DNA from: an uncultured Prevotellaceae bacterium
Lineage (GTDB): Bacteria > Bacteroidota > Bacteroidia > Bacteroidales > Bacteroidaceae
Assembly (NCBI GenBank): GCA_900313845.1
Contig: OMTC01000007.1
Coordinates: forward strand, 1 to 14,790
Length of the DNA: 14,790 nucleotides
Direction of reading: 5' to 3'
This document shows, piece after piece, positions 13,555-14,790 of the stretch. The notes beneath the pieces are model-generated. The model saw only the letters and a list, made by a program, of their open reading frames with translations, was not told the origin of the DNA and made no database searches. The stretch's first letter is position 1. Every line of letters begins with the position of its first letter. Made by a program: the position numbers and the translations under genes.

Positions 13555-14606
13555 AAGTTTATTTCTACCATACTCAAGACACGGAGCGCATTCTGAATGA
13601 ATGGAAGGAGGGGCTTTATCCTGGGCATTTGCTCTATGGGGCTACGCATTTGCCTAAATATGGAGTGGAGGTCATCCCTCATTTGTATAAGCCGTTCTAT
13701 GATCATCGACTGAAATTGACGTTGCTCACGGCTTGGCGCATCCTCACTTGTGGAAAGAAATACGATGCACTCTATGCCACTTCCTTTCGAGGCATCGAAG
13801 GACTGATATTCTTGCGTGCTTTGGGGCTTTACCGCAAACCGATTGTCATTTGGCATCATCAACCGATTGTGGAGGCGAAAGGATGGTTAAGGGAGCGAGT
13901 TTCGAGACTGTTTTATCGGGGGATTGACCACATGTTTTTCTTTAGTCAGCAGCTTGTGGATGAGTCGTTGAAAGCGACGAAGGCACGGAAGGAAAGGATG
14001 CAAGTGGTGCCTTGGGGTCCCGATTTGGCGTTCTACGACCATGTGCTGAAAGAGGGACAGCAGCGAAGCGGGTTTATTTCAACCGGAAAGGAACAGCGCG
14101 ACTTGCCAACGCTGATTGAGGCTTTCTCTAAGGTGGAGAAAGCCAAGCTCACCATGTATATCAATGAAAAAACGGGTGATTTGGACTATACCAAGGTGTT
14201 GGGAGGCATTTCCGTACCCGAAAACGTGAAAATCAATGTCATCAACCGTTTGATGATTGGTGAATTGGCACAAATCGTGAACCAAGCCGAATGCATCACG
14301 ATTTGCTGTAGGAAAAGCAACTACACCGTTGGTTTGACCACATTGGTGGAGGCTTTGGCATTGGGAACACCTGTTATCACTACTCGCAACGCAACTTTCC
14401 CCTACGATGTGGATGAGGAAGGCGTGGGCATTTCTGTGCCTTACTACGATGTGGAGGCATGGGAGCAAGCCATTCGATATATCACGGAGCATCCCGCAGA
14501 AGCTCAAGAAATGGGTCGCAAGGCACGTGCCTTGGCAGAAAGAAAATTCAATTTGGAAAACACATCCCAAACCATTGCCGAAAGTATTTTGAGATTGATG
14601 AATTGA
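13551..14606 (+). CDS. Glycosyltransferase, GT-B fold (GT4-like)
   Basis: The 351-aa protein starts at ATG 13551 (MKVYFYHTQ), overlapping the flippase stop as ATGA; an in-frame ATG at 13527 adds eight residues that read through the flippase end and is less likely. The second half has a GT-B donor half: STGKEQRDLPTLIEAF (177-192), a conserved-looking acidic region, and YTVGLTTLVEALALGTPVIT (258-277). The latter is the GT4 sugar-nucleotide signature, but the first Glu of the usual E-x7-E is replaced by Thr; the second Glu is E267. It would add a sugar to a lipid-linked or surface glycan at the cytoplasmic face of the inner membrane. Which sugar it transfers cannot be told. It closes the acyltransferase-flippase group. 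Confidence 0.87.
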   Translation: MKVYFYHTQDTERILNEWKEGLYPGHLLYGATHLPKYGVEVIPHLYKPFYDHRLKLTLLTAWRILTCGKKYDALYATSFRGIEGLIFLRALGLYRKPIVIWHHQPIVEAKGWLRERVSRLFYRGIDHMFFFSQQLVDESLKATKARKERMQVVPWGPDLAFYDHVLKEGQQRSGFISTGKEQRDLPTLIEAFSKVEKAKLTMYINEKTGDLDYTKVLGGISVPENVKINVINRLMIGELAQIVNQAECITICCRKSNYTVGLTTLVEALALGTPVITTRNATFPYDVDEEGVGISVPYYDVEAWEQAIRYITEHPAEAQEMGRKARALAERKFNLENTSQTIAESILRLMN

Positions 14607-14614
14607 GGCAAGGG

Positions 14615-14790
14615 CCTGTGGCTTCGAATGTACAGACGCTCTCCTTTGCTTGAACAAAATCACTTCTTCGATTGTGCTGAATCATTTCATAGATTGAAGT
14701 GAATCGCTCCTTTGTTTTTACTGAAATGGCGAGCCCTCAACAAAATTATAGCGAGCCCTCGTTATCGAAATGCCGAGCGCTCGCCGTTTC
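14615..14790 (-). repeat. Degenerate 22-bp tandem repeat array, right end
   Basis: Eight consecutive 22-bp units fit exactly between 14615 and 14790 (starts 14615, 14637, 14659, 14681, 14703, 14725, 14747, 14769). On the minus strand the first five follow the TCAGTnCAATC pattern of the left array. The three at 14725-14790 form a GC-rich subtype with GAGGGCTCGC (plus strand GCGAGCCCTC). One unit is shared with the left array over 21 exact bases (14619-14639 against 65-85, inverted). The array begins 8 nt after the glycosyltransferase stop and probably continues beyond the window. No coding or CRISPR-like spacer structure is present. Confidence 0.85.

Noticed and set aside
14615..14790. 22-bp arrays as CRISPR
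   Set aside because: Units are contiguous without unique spacers, diverge from one another and have no cas genes nearby.

Overview
The window looks like a chromosomal segment of a Bacteroidales bacterium, most likely Prevotella or a close relative. The evidence is the recurring TAnnTTTG -7 promoter box, start codons mostly without Shine-Dalgarno sequences, a membrane-anchored AraC-type regulator, a BspA-like leucine-rich-repeat surface protein ending in the GIYIKNGKKFIIK type of tail, a lipoprotein with K-D-E right after the lipid cysteine, and the gene order pyrE / SRPBCC / argH. Species cannot be decided from the sequence alone.

Layout. Positions 2-89 hold the end of an array of degenerate 22-bp tandem repeats. 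Next come a secreted protein with a TonB-plug-like segment and a carboxypeptidase-regulatory-like domain (174-1352) and a small TIGR04076-type protein (1399-1704). The 1705-2006 gap holds a minus-strand promoter box and a minus-strand terminator about 120 nt apart, a possible small RNA. A membrane-bound AraC-family regulator (minus, 2007-3101) is divergent from an AT-rich surface LRR protein (3434-5287) and a 61-aa peptide (5314-5499). The divergent spacer carries a perfect 13-bp inverted repeat that could be the regulator's operator. A strong UUCG-tetraloop terminator closes this block.

From 5678 onward every gene is on the plus strand: a zinc-ligand-less class III sirtuin, pyrE, an SRPBCC protein, argH, an aldo/keto reductase, a Rieske-like four-cysteine lipoprotein, a membrane acyltransferase, a polysaccharide flippase and a glycosyltransferase. 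The last three are the likely surface-glycan genes (acetylation, export, sugar transfer); flippase and glycosyltransferase overlap as ATGA. Two clusters of a hairpin repeat lie directly behind the sirtuin and acyltransferase stop codons, and the hairpins keep pairing through compensatory changes. The flippase contains four copies of a 7-bp repeat in its coding sequence, a possible slippage site.

From 14615 to the window end there is a second 22-bp array in the opposite orientation to the first. One unit is shared exactly over 21 bp, so the window is bracketed by inverted, degenerate 22-bp repeat arrays that run off both ends. This is the structure least explained by known feature types. No tRNA, rRNA, CRISPR array, transposase or integrase gene was seen.
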